Part shown: piece by piece, positions 10,035-21,116 of the stretch | Layout of the letters: each line of letters begins with the position of its first letter | How positions within the stretch are numbered: the first letter of the stretch is position 1 | Made by a program: the position numbers and the translations under genes | Assembly: GCF_028401425.1 (NCBI RefSeq) | Contig: NZ_JAQOMS010000002.1 | Location: 434,001-498,000 of the forward strand | DNA from: Psychrosphaera algicola | GTDB lineage: Bacteria; Pseudomonadota; Gammaproteobacteria; Enterobacterales; Alteromonadaceae | Direction of reading: 5' to 3' | DNA: 64,000 bases | The notes under the pieces: generated by a model | The model's database searches: none | The model's input: the letters and a program-made list of their open reading frames with translations, nothing else | What the model was told of the DNA's origin: nothing

Positions 10035-11005
10035 AATGAACATGTTACAGGCGATCAATTCCACATTGATGATTGCATTGGAAGAGCACCCTAAAGCCTG
10101 TGTATTTGGCGAAGACGTCGGATATTTTGGCGGGGTATTTAGAGCAACAAGTGGACTCCAAGAAACATTTGGTAAGTCACGTGTGTTCAATACACCTCTA
10201 GTAGAACAAGGCATATTAGGCTTTGCGAACGGGTTAGCTGCGCAGGGCGTAAAAGCGATCGCTGAAATTCAGTTTGCTGACTATATATTTCCAGCATTTG
10301 ACCAAATCGTTAATGAAACCGCAAAGTTTAGATACCGTTCAGGTAATGAATTTAACGTCGGAAATCTAGTGATAAGAACGCCTTATGGTGGCGGTATTGC
10401 CGGTGGACTGTATCACTCACAGTCACCTGAAGCCTATTTTGCCCATACACCAGGTTTAAAGTTAGTGTTTCCTAGAAACGCATATCAAGCAAAAGGGTTG
10501 TTAGCATCTTCAATTGAAGCGAATGATCCTGTGATCTTTTTCGAACCAAAACGTTTATATCGAGCATCTGTTGGCGAAGTGCCTGAGGAAAAGTACCTGA
10601 TCCCGCTCGATAAAGCTGAAATCATCAAAGGTGGTAATGATGTCACGTTACTGGTACTGGGGCGCGCAGGTTGAGATTATTGAGAAGGCTGCTGAACTGG
10701 CGGAAAAGCAGGGAATATCCTGTGAAGTGATCGACCTAAGAACGGTATTGCCTTGGGATGTTGAAACCGTCGCAAACTCTGTGAGCAAAACGGGTCGTCT
10801 AATTATTTCTCAAGAAGCCCCATTAACCGGTGGTTTTGCCTCTGAAATATCGGCCACAATTCAGTCTGAATGTTTTCTACATTTAGAGTCGCCAATCGAT
10901 AGAGTGTGTGGTTTAGATACCCCGTATCCATTAGCGCAGGAAAAAGAATATATGGCAGACCATTTAAAAGTTTACGAAGCGATTTTACGCTCAGTTCAGT
11001 ATTAG
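10027..11005 (+). CDS. bkdA2: branched-chain 2-oxoacid dehydrogenase E1 beta (one frameshift)
   Basis: Repaired length about 325 residues. The transketolase-like ThDP domain begins MNMLQAINSTLMIALEE with GEDVGYFGGVFRAT, and the C-terminal domain has EVIDLRTVLPWD and ISQEAPLTGGFASEI. It pairs with E1 alpha as a heterotetramer. The start lies inside the last codons of bkdA1 (ATGGCTAA overlap), implying coupled translation. One extra base sits at about 10656-10664, at a place where a LLAWGAQ-type motif would give CCTGG; the sequence there reads TACTGG. Confidence 0.92.
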
Positions 11006-11021
11006 TAAGGCGGTACACATT

Positions 11022-12704
11022 ATGAGTAAAGACTTTATATTACCTGATATTGGCGAAGGCATCGTTGAATGCGAGGTTGTCGAGTGGTTTGTTCAAGAAG
11101 GCGATACTGTCGTTGAAGATCAACCTGTATGTGATGTTATGACGGATAAAGCGTTAGTACAGATACCAGCGATTTCTGACGGCGTTGTCACTAAGTTATA
11201 TTATGAAAAAGGTGAAGTGGCTATTGTCCACGAGCCCTTATTTGCAGTCTCCTCAGTTGGAGAGCCATTGTCGGAATCAACGCCGATGCAGGGCGTATCT
11301 GAGCAGATTATGGATCAAACTCCTGTTGTTTCTATTAACAACAATGCGACAAAAACAGAAGACTTTTTATTACCTGATATCGGTGAAGGGATCGTCGAAT
11401 GTGAAGTTGCTGAATGGTTAGTGGAAGAAGGCGAGGAAGTACTAGAAGATCAAGCCATTTGTGAAGTCATGACAGACAAAGCACTTGTGCAAATTCCAGC
11501 CAAAAACGACGGTATTGTTAGTAAGCTTTATTATGCAAAAGGCGATATTGCCAAAGTACATGAACCGTTATTTGCAATTACAAGTAAAGTAGAGGGCATT
11601 GCTCAGGTTACGTCACCACACATAGCAAGTGACGAAGATACTCAAACTAGAAGCTTAGCTAGTGCTGTCGGGTCAAATACAACAACAAACCCAGCGATAA
11701 GCGATACCAGCAATAACACAAGCAATAACACAAGCAATAACACAAGCAATGTGACGAGCATCACGGCTTCAACTGGTAAAAAGAAAGCAGTAGCGTCGCC
11801 TGCGGTCCGTAGGATGGCAAGAGAAATGAACCTCGACATTACAGCGGTTGTTGGCAGTGGTGAGAAAGGACGAGTATTCAAACAAGATTTATTGTCTGTC
11901 GGTAATTCTGTTAATACGGTTGTACAAGCCAATGCCGGAGTAAGTGGTGATATGACAGCGTCAGTTGCTAAAGCCTCAGCTTCAAATACTAATACAGGGT
12001 CTAATCGAGTAGAGCCGATACGCGGCGTTAAAGCGGCGATGGCAAAAGCAATGCAAGATTCGGTTTCAAGCATTCCACACTTTACCTACAGTGATGAAAT
12101 TGACTTAACTGAGTTGATTAAACTTAGAAAAGCTCTAAAACCTAAATTTGAGCAAGATGACATTAAACTGACAATGATGCCTTTTTTCATTAAAGCAATG
12201 TCATTAGCGCTTAAGCAATTCCCTATAATGAACAGTCAGCCAAACAGTGATTGTACTGAATTAACCTATCTGGAAGATCACAATATTGGTATGGCTGTCG
12301 ATAGTAAAGTTGGCTTGCTTGTTCCTAATATTAAAGGCTGTCAGAGTAAATCGATACGCGATATCGCTGTCGATGTCATGGCCATCACCAAGAGCGCTCG
12401 GGACGGTCGGTTAGCGCCTGAACAGCTAAAAAATGGCACTATATCGATATCTAATATCGGTGCAATTGGTGGCACGACAGCAACACCAATCATCAATAAA
12501 CCCGAAGTCGCTATTGTCGCGCTTGGAAAAATGCAAACGTTACCGCGTTTTGATGAAAGTGGTAATGTGGTTGCGAGGCAAATAATGACGGTAAGTTGGT
12601 CAGGCGACCACAGGGTAATCGATGGAGGAACCATAGCTCGTTTCAATAATTTATGGACGAGTTATTTAGAAGAACCATCATCAATGTTAACTGAAATGAT
12701 TTAA
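11022..12704 (+). CDS. bkdB: branched-chain 2-oxoacid dehydrogenase E2, two lipoyl domains
   Basis: 560 residues, the acyltransferase core of the complex. Two near-identical lipoyl domains (about 1-78 and 112-190) each carry MTDKAL with the lipoylated Lys at 43 and 153. A Ser/Asn/Thr-rich linker, a subunit-binding domain (ASPAVRRMAREMNLD, about 248-285) and the CoA acyltransferase domain with the catalytic HRVIDGG near the C-terminus follow. Most bacterial BkdB proteins have one lipoyl domain; two are usual in Alteromonadales. No E3 gene follows, so lipoamide dehydrogenase must come from elsewhere, probably the shared pyruvate dehydrogenase lpd. Confidence 0.95.
   Translation: MSKDFILPDIGEGIVECEVVEWFVQEGDTVVEDQPVCDVMTDKALVQIPAISDGVVTKLYYEKGEVAIVHEPLFAVSSVGEPLSESTPMQGVSEQIMDQTPVVSINNNATKTEDFLLPDIGEGIVECEVAEWLVEEGEEVLEDQAICEVMTDKALVQIPAKNDGIVSKLYYAKGDIAKVHEPLFAITSKVEGIAQVTSPHIASDEDTQTRSLASAVGSNTTTNPAISDTSNNTSNNTSNNTSNVTSITASTGKKKAVASPAVRRMAREMNLDITAVVGSGEKGRVFKQDLLSVGNSVNTVVQANAGVSGDMTASVAKASASNTNTGSNRVEPIRGVKAAMAKAMQDSVSSIPHFTYSDEIDLTELIKLRKALKPKFEQDDIKLTMMPFFIKAMSLALKQFPIMNSQPNSDCTELTYLEDHNIGMAVDSKVGLLVPNIKGCQSKSIRDIAVDVMAITKSARDGRLAPEQLKNGTISISNIGAIGGTTATPIINKPEVAIVALGKMQTLPRFDESGNVVARQIMTVSWSGDHRVIDGGTIARFNNLWTSYLEEPSSMLTEMI
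11709..11744 (+). repeat. 12-bp coding tandem repeat in the bkdB linker
   Basis: Three perfect copies of AGCAATAACACA, plus a partial fourth, encode repeated SNNT in the flexible linker between the second lipoyl domain and the subunit-binding domain. The length is a multiple of three, so copy changes would keep the frame. Confidence 0.85.
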
Positions 12705-12711
12705 CTTGTTG

Positions 12712-12737
12712 AAAATGCCCGCTAAAGCGGGCATTTT
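12712..12737 (+). terminator. rho-independent terminator after bkdB
   Basis: AAAATGCCCGC and GCGGGCATTTT form an 11-bp stem around TAAA, right after the bkdB stop. It separates the dehydrogenase operon from the kinase-like gene. Confidence 0.88.
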
Positions 12738-12820
12738 GCTATATGTGACTTTACCTAAGCGGCCACTTAGTTTAGCTTCAAATGAGATACGACTAAAAAA
12801 ATAGCGATATAAAATGGAAT

Positions 12821-14663
12821 ATGACTTTGGAAATTAATTTAAAAAATTTTTATATTTCAGACGAACAGTCAATTTATTTATTGGCGGCAAACGACGCTAA
12901 AAAACTAAGAGATTGGGTCGCCTTGTGTCAAACACAATTACAAAAAATGGGCTACCAACAAGTCCATTTAATTGGTAAAGGTGCCTATGGATTTGTATTT
13001 GTCGGTACGGATAAAAAGCGCAATGAACGGGTATTCAAATTCTCCCGAATTACGTTACCTCAAGCTGTCCGTGAAAGACTCGAAGAAGAAGGGTATATGC
13101 TTGGTTTGTTAGATCACCCGAGTATTCCAAAATATATTGCATTTGAGAGCATAAAAAACAGGGCATTTTAGTAATGCAACGAGGTCAAGGAGTTGATTTA
13201 CACGAGCTCTCTCGTAGTTATGGTCGTTTACCCGTGTACCTAATTATAAAAATTGCAGAACAACTCGCCGATATATTAGTTTATTTGCGAAGCGTACAAA
13301 TACAAGGCGCAAATGGCCAATTAGAATCCCGTCCGATAGTGCACGGCGACATAAAACCATCCAATTTGTTATGGGATGAACATACTCAAAAACTTTCGCT
13401 TGTCGATTGGGGCTCTAGTGTATTTGCCCAGCTTGATACTCAATGCCAACCCATAGTTAACAACGTCATGGAATTAATGTCTGCAGATATGCAAAATACT
13501 AATTCTCGGTTAGGTGACGTATATTTTATCGGTAATGACCAACTAAACGGTGGTCTGTCTAGTCCTAGGTTCGACGAACAAGGCGCCGCGGCCACACTAT
13601 ATGCCTTAGCGTCTAATCAAAATTGCCGCTACGGTGTCGCGGCCATACCGACAAATTCGTTGTGCCTGCCAAAAGCGTTCTCAGATGTGTTGTCAGATAT
13701 GTTGAGTGACGATGTCGCTAAACAGCACAAAGCCGGTGACACCTTTATTACGCAAATAAAACATTTAAAGAATTGGGTATTGAGTGACACCGAAAATTAT
13801 CAAGACGCAAATCATTTGCCTATTTGGACAAAAGTACGAAAACAAAATGTAGAAACAGTTGTCTATTCATCGCGTAAGTCGTTTTTACGGCAACATCAGG
13901 CAGACGCGGCTTCACTTGACGGCATTAAAGATGCACAACTCGACAAATATTATAAAAACTATCTACAGGGCATGGGAGAAAATGAAAAAGCGTTTGTCGC
14001 GGCGGTAAGCCGATTGAATGAATTTCCCATCGTTGGTGGATTTGCGATTCACTGGTTAGCGGACAACATTTCTGTAGAATCGAATCTAAATCTATTTGAC
14101 GTCAAATACCAAGTCAGTGTGGGTCAAACAATAGATAATATTATTGATTTAGCCCGAAGCTTAGAACTTAGAGAAGGTATATTTAAAGCGTGTTTATTTG
14201 ATGCTAAAAATACCCTGCATTTTGAGCGTGAAAACGAACACCAACCATTTTATTGTTCGGATACCACACATATTTCATTTGAAATTACCCCGTACCGGAA
14301 ACCGATGACAACAAACAACACTCATATTTTGAAGATGGTGATGATCCGGACGAAAAATTAGCCTTACCAGAAGAAATAATGCAACACATAGTCGCCCTGA
14401 ACAACATACGGCATACTGGTTGTATTATTTTTGAGGCGTTGCCAAAACATCTAAAAATTCATAATTACTATACGTTATTAGATGAGTCACAATACTTGCA
14501 ATTTAAACATCATTTAAGCGGGGTTTTGGCAAATATTAAGCATATAAAAGGCATAGGTGTATCTGGATTTATGAAGTTACCGTACAAAGACACTAAATCG
14601 TTTTCTTATCAAACCAAGCGACCTGAGTTGTATTGCAATACACTTAAACGACTCACGGCATAA
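12821..14663 (+). CDS. Hanks-type Ser/Thr protein kinase-like protein (two frameshifts)
   Basis: Repaired length about 614 residues. The N-terminal half is a protein kinase fold: glycine loop GKGAYGFVF (52-60), probable ATP lysine K73, catalytic loop HGDIKPSN with D177, K179 and N182, and DWG (D196) in place of DFG. All catalytic residues are present, so it may be active. The C-terminal 350 residues match nothing I recognise and have no membrane segment. An A is missing in 13153-13158 and a base at 14288-14292. It lies 117 bp and a terminator after bkdB and converges on a response regulator gene; whether it acts on either is unknown. Confidence 0.75.
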
Positions 14664-14719
14664 GCGCGTTAAACGCACGATTAAAAACGTCAATTAGTTT
14701 AAAAACGACTCATTGAGAA

Positions 14720-16369
14720 TTATTTTTTAGGTTCTGTCACTAGCGTATTAAATTTTTCAGCCAACGACATAGCTCTTTGATTATTTGCTTGAGCCAAAGG
14801 CATACCGTCGATTATCTTAAAGATAAACCGACATCTATCAATTAATTGCCAGCGCGACCTTGGCTCCGATTCAATTAAAGAAATTAGGACCTGGATAAGG
14901 TTTAGCGCCGTACCAGAGTTCATTGGAGCAATATTAAGTGCCTGTTCAAAGTATTTAAGCGAATTGTGCAGTTCACCTTTATGATAATCTTCAATACCTT
15001 TTTTATTGAGCGTTTTAACAAGATCAATATTTTCACCTGCATTCTCCCGGGCCCGCGCAATCATTTCAATTGCAAAGTCATCTAAATCATCTTTTACCAT
15101 TTCAACTTTTTGGGCATATTCTTTGGCTTTTTCATATTCACCAATTTTCAGCATCAATGAAACACTGTCAGGCAATAAGTTAGAAGGGAGATCGATTTTG
15201 CGATTAGTAAATTTTGCTGATAATTCAAAAAATGATCGCTTGGCCTGATAATTTAGCCCATTTACAGAATCGAGTCGGGCCATGCAAATTTGTTCAAAGT
15301 CTTCAATTTTCAGTGCTGCATTCACATGTTGTTCATGTTTTGACTTTTGCAAAGCGTAAATAGCTTCTTGATTATACTTACGTTTTTTATTTACATCTTG
15401 TTCTAGTTCACAAATATCGATGATATTACGAATGTGGTTCAAAAGATGTTTTTGATCTCTACGAAATGATTTTGATGTCAGTTCAACAACTTGATTACAT
15501 GCTTTTATTGATACGTCGTAGTCTTTATTCAATTTTGCAATAGAGCTTAATTTATATTGGCGTTGAACAGAAAAAGGGGATTTTTCGATGCCAGACCTGA
15601 TCCAGTCGTAAGCGGGTTTAGTTTCCGAGTTTTGCAAATAACAATCAGCAATTATATCGTATGCTTCAATGGTCAGTTTGCTCAACGAGAGCGCTTCTTT
15701 ACTATATTTTATCGCTAGACTGTGTTTGCCTTTGGACCGCATTAGTTTACTTTTATAAACCAATGCCCAATTTAAACTCTTAACTTTAAGTACTTGATCT
15801 AAAAAGGCCTCTAACTCTTGAAACTTGCCTAATTTAAACAAAATATCCGCTTTGTATTTTAAGATAAGTGTTCTTAATCGCGGAGCCGTTTTAGATAATT
15901 CATCAACCTGTATTAACGCCTTATCTAATTGATCCCTATCTAGATACATTAACAATGGCAATAATGTTTGCTTTTTGAGCCAAGTACGGGACACTCGTTG
16001 CTTTAATAGATTTTGAGAAAAGGGCTTAACAACGTAATCGTCAGGCCTAACTTCAACAGCCCCGATAACCATGTTTAATTCACTCTCACCAGTTACCAAC
16101 ATACTTACGTTATGCACTGGTAATAATTTTCGTTCCTTTAATTCTTCAAATAGCTGTCGACCGTTACGGCCATCACCTAAATTGTAATCGATAAAGATCA
16201 CATCAAACTTTTCTTCATTACAACGCACAAGAGCTTGTTCTCCATTTGGAGAAACAACTACGTTTCTAGCCCCCATGTTTTTTAACATTCCCTTGAGCAT
16301 GACTTGAAAAGGCTTCTGGTCTTCTACGATAAGAATGTTTTTGTCAGCAAATGAAAATTCAGTTTTCAA
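14720..16369 (-). CDS. response regulator with TPR-like repeats
   Basis: 549 residues. The receiver domain (about 8-125) has the acidic pair E16-D17, phospho-acceptor D61 in FIDYNLGDG, T93 and K115 in VVKPFS. The rest is helical with tetratricopeptide-like repeats, for example YDIIADCYLQ and KGELHNSLKYFEQALNIAP near the C-terminus. There is no DNA-binding or enzymatic output domain, so output is probably through protein binding. Similar receiver-TPR proteins occur in Vibrio and Shewanella; partners are not established. Convergent with the kinase-like gene. Confidence 0.85.
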   Translation of the reverse strand: MKTEFSFADKNILIVEDQKPFQVMLKGMLKNMGARNVVVSPNGEQALVRCNEEKFDVIFIDYNLGDGRNGRQLFEELKERKLLPVHNVSMLVTGESELNMVIGAVEVRPDDYVVKPFSQNLLKQRVSRTWLKKQTLLPLLMYLDRDQLDKALIQVDELSKTAPRLRTLILKYKADILFKLGKFQELEAFLDQVLKVKSLNWALVYKSKLMRSKGKHSLAIKYSKEALSLSKLTIEAYDIIADCYLQNSETKPAYDWIRSGIEKSPFSVQRQYKLSSIAKLNKDYDVSIKACNQVVELTSKSFRRDQKHLLNHIRNIIDICELEQDVNKKRKYNQEAIYALQKSKHEQHVNAALKIEDFEQICMARLDSVNGLNYQAKRSFFELSAKFTNRKIDLPSNLLPDSVSLMLKIGEYEKAKEYAQKVEMVKDDLDDFAIEMIARARENAGENIDLVKTLNKKGIEDYHKGELHNSLKYFEQALNIAPMNSGTALNLIQVLISLIESEPRSRWQLIDRCRFIFKIIDGMPLAQANNQRAMSLAEKFNTLVTEPKK

Positions 16370-16471
16370 AGTTACAACTTATTGATATTTAATCTCACCT
16401 CAGTTTTGGTAAGTTTACGCTGAAATTCAAGTGTTTATTTAAAAGAATGGAAAAAATAGTAAAAGAAGACG

Positions 16472-16499
16472 AAAAAAACCGAAGTCATAGGACTTCGGT
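16472..16499 (-). terminator. terminator downstream of tRNA-Tyr
   Basis: On the minus strand ACCGAAGTC pairs with GACTTCGGT around a 4-base loop and is followed by a run of seven T, just 12 bp past the tRNA 3' end. Confidence 0.9.
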
Positions 16500-16511
16500 C
16501 TACATAATAAG

Positions 16512-16596
16512 TGGTGGAGGGAGGTGGATTCGAACCACCGAAGGCAGAGCCAGCAGATTTACAGTCTGATCCCTTTGGCCACTCGGGAACCCCTCC
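16512..16596 (-). tRNA. tRNA-Tyr (GUA)
   Basis: 85 nt including an encoded CCA. The 5' arm GGAGGGG pairs with CCCCTCC-type 3' sequence, the T loop reads GGTTCGAATCC, and the anticodon GTA is at 16560-16562 on the minus strand within CTGTAAATC. The long variable arm GGCTCTGCCTTC is typical of bacterial tRNA-Tyr. It appears to be a single copy. Confidence 0.96.
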
Positions 16597-16706
16597 ACTT
16601 AGTACGAGGTGGATATTAACAAATTATTAAGTGATGTAAATAATTTATTAAAGTTATTGGTTTAACCGTCGATAAAACGCTCAATAGCATAATAAAAAGT
16701 TGTAAT

Positions 16707-17294
16707 ATGCACACCCAACCGTCCTTAAACACTAAATTCGAACAAACTGCTGATGTGATCCGCGAGTCGTCTTTTCGCGCTGAACTTACTCAAGCGGTTA
16801 CCGATAACGATAAAGCATTTTATAATTTGCTTATGTCTATGGTGAGTACTGACGCGACCGACTTAGATCAATTTCATCAATACAAAACCACACCTGTAGA
16901 AACATCGAACGACTTAAATAAGAAATTTAATGTGGCACACTTTGAATCGGTAGGGCAATTTGATGTTGAAACTGAATTAAAGTGCAATGGATTTGCAAAT
17001 AGTGGCAACATATCTTCAATCAATTTAGCGCAGTCTCTCGCTCGACAACCCTTAGTTGCAAAGTCAGATAACAACTTGCCTGATGAGGTGATTGCAAATT
17101 TAGACTACAACATTAAGTTAAAATATTTAGCTCAACAGAAACTAAATCGAGATACTGAAACTAATTCAATTCTTGATGAAACCAAGGTTACGCCAAAACT
17201 TGATGTAGAAACATGGTTTAATACGTTAAACCAAGCACGTGCAATGGAAAATATTCGATTTAATAATAGCAACCGCCTTTCTCTTTCAGCTTAG
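16707..17294 (+). CDS. hypothetical protein, possibly VC2046/SO_2500-like
   Basis: 195 residues, soluble, no signal peptide. The first part, FRAELTQAVTDNDKAFYNLLMSMVSTDATDLDQFH, resembles my memory of the VC2046/SO_2500 family of uncharacterised gammaproteobacterial proteins, but I cannot verify that. The remainder is polar and low in complexity. It is divergent from tRNA-Tyr and followed by a 210-bp spacer with no signal I can support. Confidence 0.6.
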   Translation: MHTQPSLNTKFEQTADVIRESSFRAELTQAVTDNDKAFYNLLMSMVSTDATDLDQFHQYKTTPVETSNDLNKKFNVAHFESVGQFDVETELKCNGFANSGNISSINLAQSLARQPLVAKSDNNLPDEVIANLDYNIKLKYLAQQKLNRDTETNSILDETKVTPKLDVETWFNTLNQARAMENIRFNNSNRLSLSA

Positions 17295-17504
17295 CTTCTA
17301 CGCAGACATACTGTTCAGTGGATTGTTCTCCTTCTACTTAATACAATGCCCATAAACACACATGTCGAAATACTTCTTAACCGTATTTAGTGCTTTTATT
17401 TCCAAAGAGGTAAGAATACGCTCGCAGTTTTTATCAAAGCCAAGTAAGTTAGCGTTTCAATATTAATAACTCAGTTGATAACTTACTGACTAAGCGGGTA
17501 TTAC

Positions 17505-17786
17505 ATGCATATCGACAAGGCTAAAAAACGAATTAGCAAACACCTAAAGTCTGGTTTTAAGGGCTATCCACAGATCACGTTAGAATATTTTGGACAAACT
17601 GCAGCGTGTGCAAACGAAGTCGCTGTTCAATTTATCTTTGAGGAAGGTGCCGATGTTCAAGTTGAACGGTTCACGTGCGAAGAAGATGCAAGAGAAAGCG
17701 AACTAATCCAATCAACCATAGTTAAAATTATCGAACGTACTGATGTAAAAACAGTATTAGAGATTGAAGGTGTGACGATTCTATAA
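17505..17786 (+). CDS. hypothetical small soluble protein
   Basis: 93 residues, mixed alpha/beta in appearance, acidic C-terminal half (FEEGADVQVERFTCEEDARESE), no membrane segment. The intact frame and clean ATG support a real gene. I do not recognise the family, and the neighbours (unknown gene, ydiJ) give no functional hint. Confidence 0.55.
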   Translation: MHIDKAKKRISKHLKSGFKGYPQITLEYFGQTAACANEVAVQFIFEEGADVQVERFTCEEDARESELIQSTIVKIIERTDVKTVLEIEGVTIL

Positions 17787-18012
17787 TACAGAGGTTAACC
17801 GCACGTAATGTTTATCAATGACAGACGCCGCTAAAGGGCTGGTTCGGTCGGTAATAACCTTGTTTTTAACACTAAAAATGCTTATAAGCGTTAGTATTTT
17901 TAGACCGGTAAACAATCATCGTTGCATTTGATAGTACTTATTCTAATTTGGTAATTTCAATTTCAATTTAAAACGATATAATTCAATTCAAATCCAACAA
18001 TTTGTCTTGCAT

Positions 18013-21000
18013 ATGATCCGCCGTATTACTGAACAAGAAACGCTTTCTCCGATTGTTTTCAACTTTTGTCGTCAATTGTCGCAACTCAACGTGTCTACCG
18101 ACGCCACGCAGGCCGCCGACAACAAAATATCCATCACTACACCATTTTCCGGTGATATCGATACTACGTATGCTACGCGCGTTACATTGGCCTCTGATAA
18201 TAGTATTTATCAAGAGTTACCACAGGCTGCCTTGTTTCCTAAAAACGAAAATGATTTATTGCTCATTACACAATTAGCCAACGACAAGCAATTTAGTGCC
18301 ATTAAGTTTTCTCCACGAGGTGGCGGTACCGGCACAAACGGGCAGTCCTTAACCGAGCATGTCATCGTAGATATGTCTCGGTATATGCGTGAAATCATCG
18401 AAATTAACCTTGATGAAAAATGGGTCCGTGTTCAATCAGGAGTTATTAAAGATCAACTTAATGATTATCTAAGACCATATGGCTATTTCTTCGCCCCGGA
18501 TTTATCTACATCTAACCGCGCAACAATTGGTGGCATGGTTAATACAGATGCATCTGGGCAGGGCTCTTTAGTGTACGGAAAAACCAGCGACCACGTACTA
18601 GCATTAGAATCAGTCACAATTTCTGGACACAAGCTTTCGACTAAACCTTTACCGGTAACCGAAGTCAAAACCATAATTGAAGAAAAGTCGCCATTAAGTC
18701 CGCTCTATCTTCAAGTATTTAAAACAGGTTACGAGCATAGAGAAGAAATCCTTAACGTTTTTCCACGTTTAAACCGGTTTTTAACAGGTTACGATTTAGA
18801 ACATGTTTTTAACGACGACATGACCAGTTTTGACTTATCTCGAGTACTTACAGGCTCAGAGGGTACACTGGCATTTGTGACAGAAGCAAAGCTGAACATT
18901 ACCCCAATCGCCAAATTTAAAACATTGATAAATGTTAAGTACGACAGTTTTGACTCTGCATTACGTAACTCACCATTTTTAGTAGAAGCACATGCAACCT
19001 CGGTAGAAACTATAGACTCAAAAGTATTAGGTTTGGCCAAACAAGATGTCGTATGGGATACCGTGTCTGACCTCATTCAATCGGTGCTTATGGTAAAGTG
19101 ATGGACGGCTTAAACATTGTTGAGTTTAATGATGAAGTTGCTGAGTCGCAGCAAATCAAAGTTGAGAGTTTATGTGCTCGATTAGACCAACTCATCAGTT
19201 CTGAACAAGCCGGGGTTATTGGTTATCAAGTCATCAACGACTTAGGCGCAATACAACGTATTTATGGAATGCGTAAAAAGGCCGTAGGCTTGCTAGGTAA
19301 TACCAACGGTAATAAAAAGCCAATCGCATTTGCAGAAGATACAGCAGTGCCACCAGAAAATTTAGCCGATTATATCGCAGAATTTCGTCAGTTATTAGAC
19401 AGTTACAAATTAGACTACGGTATGTTTGGCCATGTCGACGCCGGTGTATTACACGTACGACCGGCTTTAGACTTAACCGATCCAGAACAAGAAACCTTAC
19501 TGCGTACGATTTCCGATAAGGTCGTCGCATTAACTGCAAAATACGGTGGTTTAATGTGGGGTGAACATGGTAAAGGCTATCGTAGTGAATATGGCCCTGC
19601 ATTTTTTGGCGAAAAGTTATTCGCTGAAGTTCAAAAAATTAAAGCGCAGTTTGACCCACAAAACAGACTGAACCCGGGTAAAATTTGTACACCATACAAA
19701 TCGACAGACAAGATGGTTTCGGTTGATGCGGTAAAACGCGCTTCATTTGATAAACAAATTCCAATTGAAATAAAAACAGAGTTTGAAACCACCGTTAATT
19801 GCAATGGTAATGGGCAATGTTTTAACTACGATACATCATCGCCAATGTGTCCTTCTTATAAAGCGAGCAACGACCGTCGTTACTCACCAAAAGGACGAGC
19901 TTCATTAATGCGTGAATGGCTCAGATTACAAGGCAATACGTTTAGTGCTGATAATCGGGAAATGTATCGCACTGGTTTTACGCAGCTTTTAACATTCCCA
20001 TATAAGGTATTTAGAACCGCTGGTGCAAAACTCGGCAACTACGACTTTAACCATGAAGTTAAAGCTAGCATGGACGAATGTTTAGCATGTAAAGCCTGTA
20101 CAACAGCCTGTCCAATTAAAGTTGATGTGCCCACGTTCCGAACTAAATTTATCGAAGCGTATTATTCACGATACCTAAGACCAATTAGCGATCATCTTGT
20201 GGCTAACGTAGAAGGGTTATTACCTTTACTTAGTAGAACGCCATCTGTTGGCAACCTAATTATGCACAATCCTATTAGCGCTTGGGTAACGCGTAACCTT
20301 GTTGGGTATGTTGATGCGCCTAAGTTTGGCGACAATTTAAGAAAAGCGATTGCCAATGAAAATTGGTATTCACCTGAACGGGTAAATGCGCTTAGCGAAC
20401 AACAAAAACAACGTGCTGTTTTTATCGTTCAAGACCCATTTACCAGTGCTTATGAAAGTAGCTTAGTTGTTGATACTGTTTCAGTCCTAACAAAACTTGG
20501 ATATTTGCCAATTGTTTTACCTTTTTATGCCAATGGTAAACCAGCCCACGTTAAAGGGTTTGTTTCTAAATTTGCACGTATCGCGGCTAAAGCCACAACG
20601 TTTTTTAATAAAGTTGCACAGCACAACATACCGATGATTGGTCTAGATGCTTCTTTAGTATTTGCCTATCGTGATGAATACGTAAAAGCACTCGGTAAAG
20701 ACGCGGTAAAATTTGATGTCATGGTACTAAGCGAATGGTTAAAGGACGTCGATGTGGAAGTTGAGGTAACACCAAGCCTGCAAAGTCAAGCCACCTACAC
20801 GTTATTAGCGCATTGTACAGAAAAGTCGATAATCAATGGAGTTGAAAAACATTGGGTGAGTATTTTTAACAAAGTTGGCCTCAACCTTAATATTAGAAAC
20901 ACGGGGTGTTGTGGTATGGCAGGAACATTTGGGCATGAAAAACAACATCAAGAAACGTCAAAAACAATTTATAACTTAAGTTGGAAACATGCAGTTGCGC

Positions 21001-21116
21001 AGGAGAAGCCAGAACTTATTTTGGCGACAGGATTCTCTTGTCGAAGCCAAGTTAAACGTCTCGATGGTGTCGAACTAAGTCATCCAATTCAAATGTTAGA
21101 TAAAGTGTTAAGTTAA
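18013..21116 (+). CDS. ydiJ: YdiJ-type FAD-linked and Fe-S oxidoreductase (one frameshift)
   Basis: Repaired length about 1034 residues, colinear with E. coli YdiJ (1018). The FAD-binding half has FSPRGGGTGTNGQSL and NTDASGQGSLVYGKTSDH, the substrate half has YGMFGHVDAGVLHVRPALD, and the Fe-S half has CLACKACTTACPIKVDVP and a C-terminal CCG motif. The family oxidises D-2-hydroxyacids; E. coli YdiJ has been reported to act on D-2-hydroxyglutarate, which I carry over only as a likely role. A base is missing near 19087, where E. coli reads VPD; the downstream part continues in the next frame. Confidence 0.92.
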
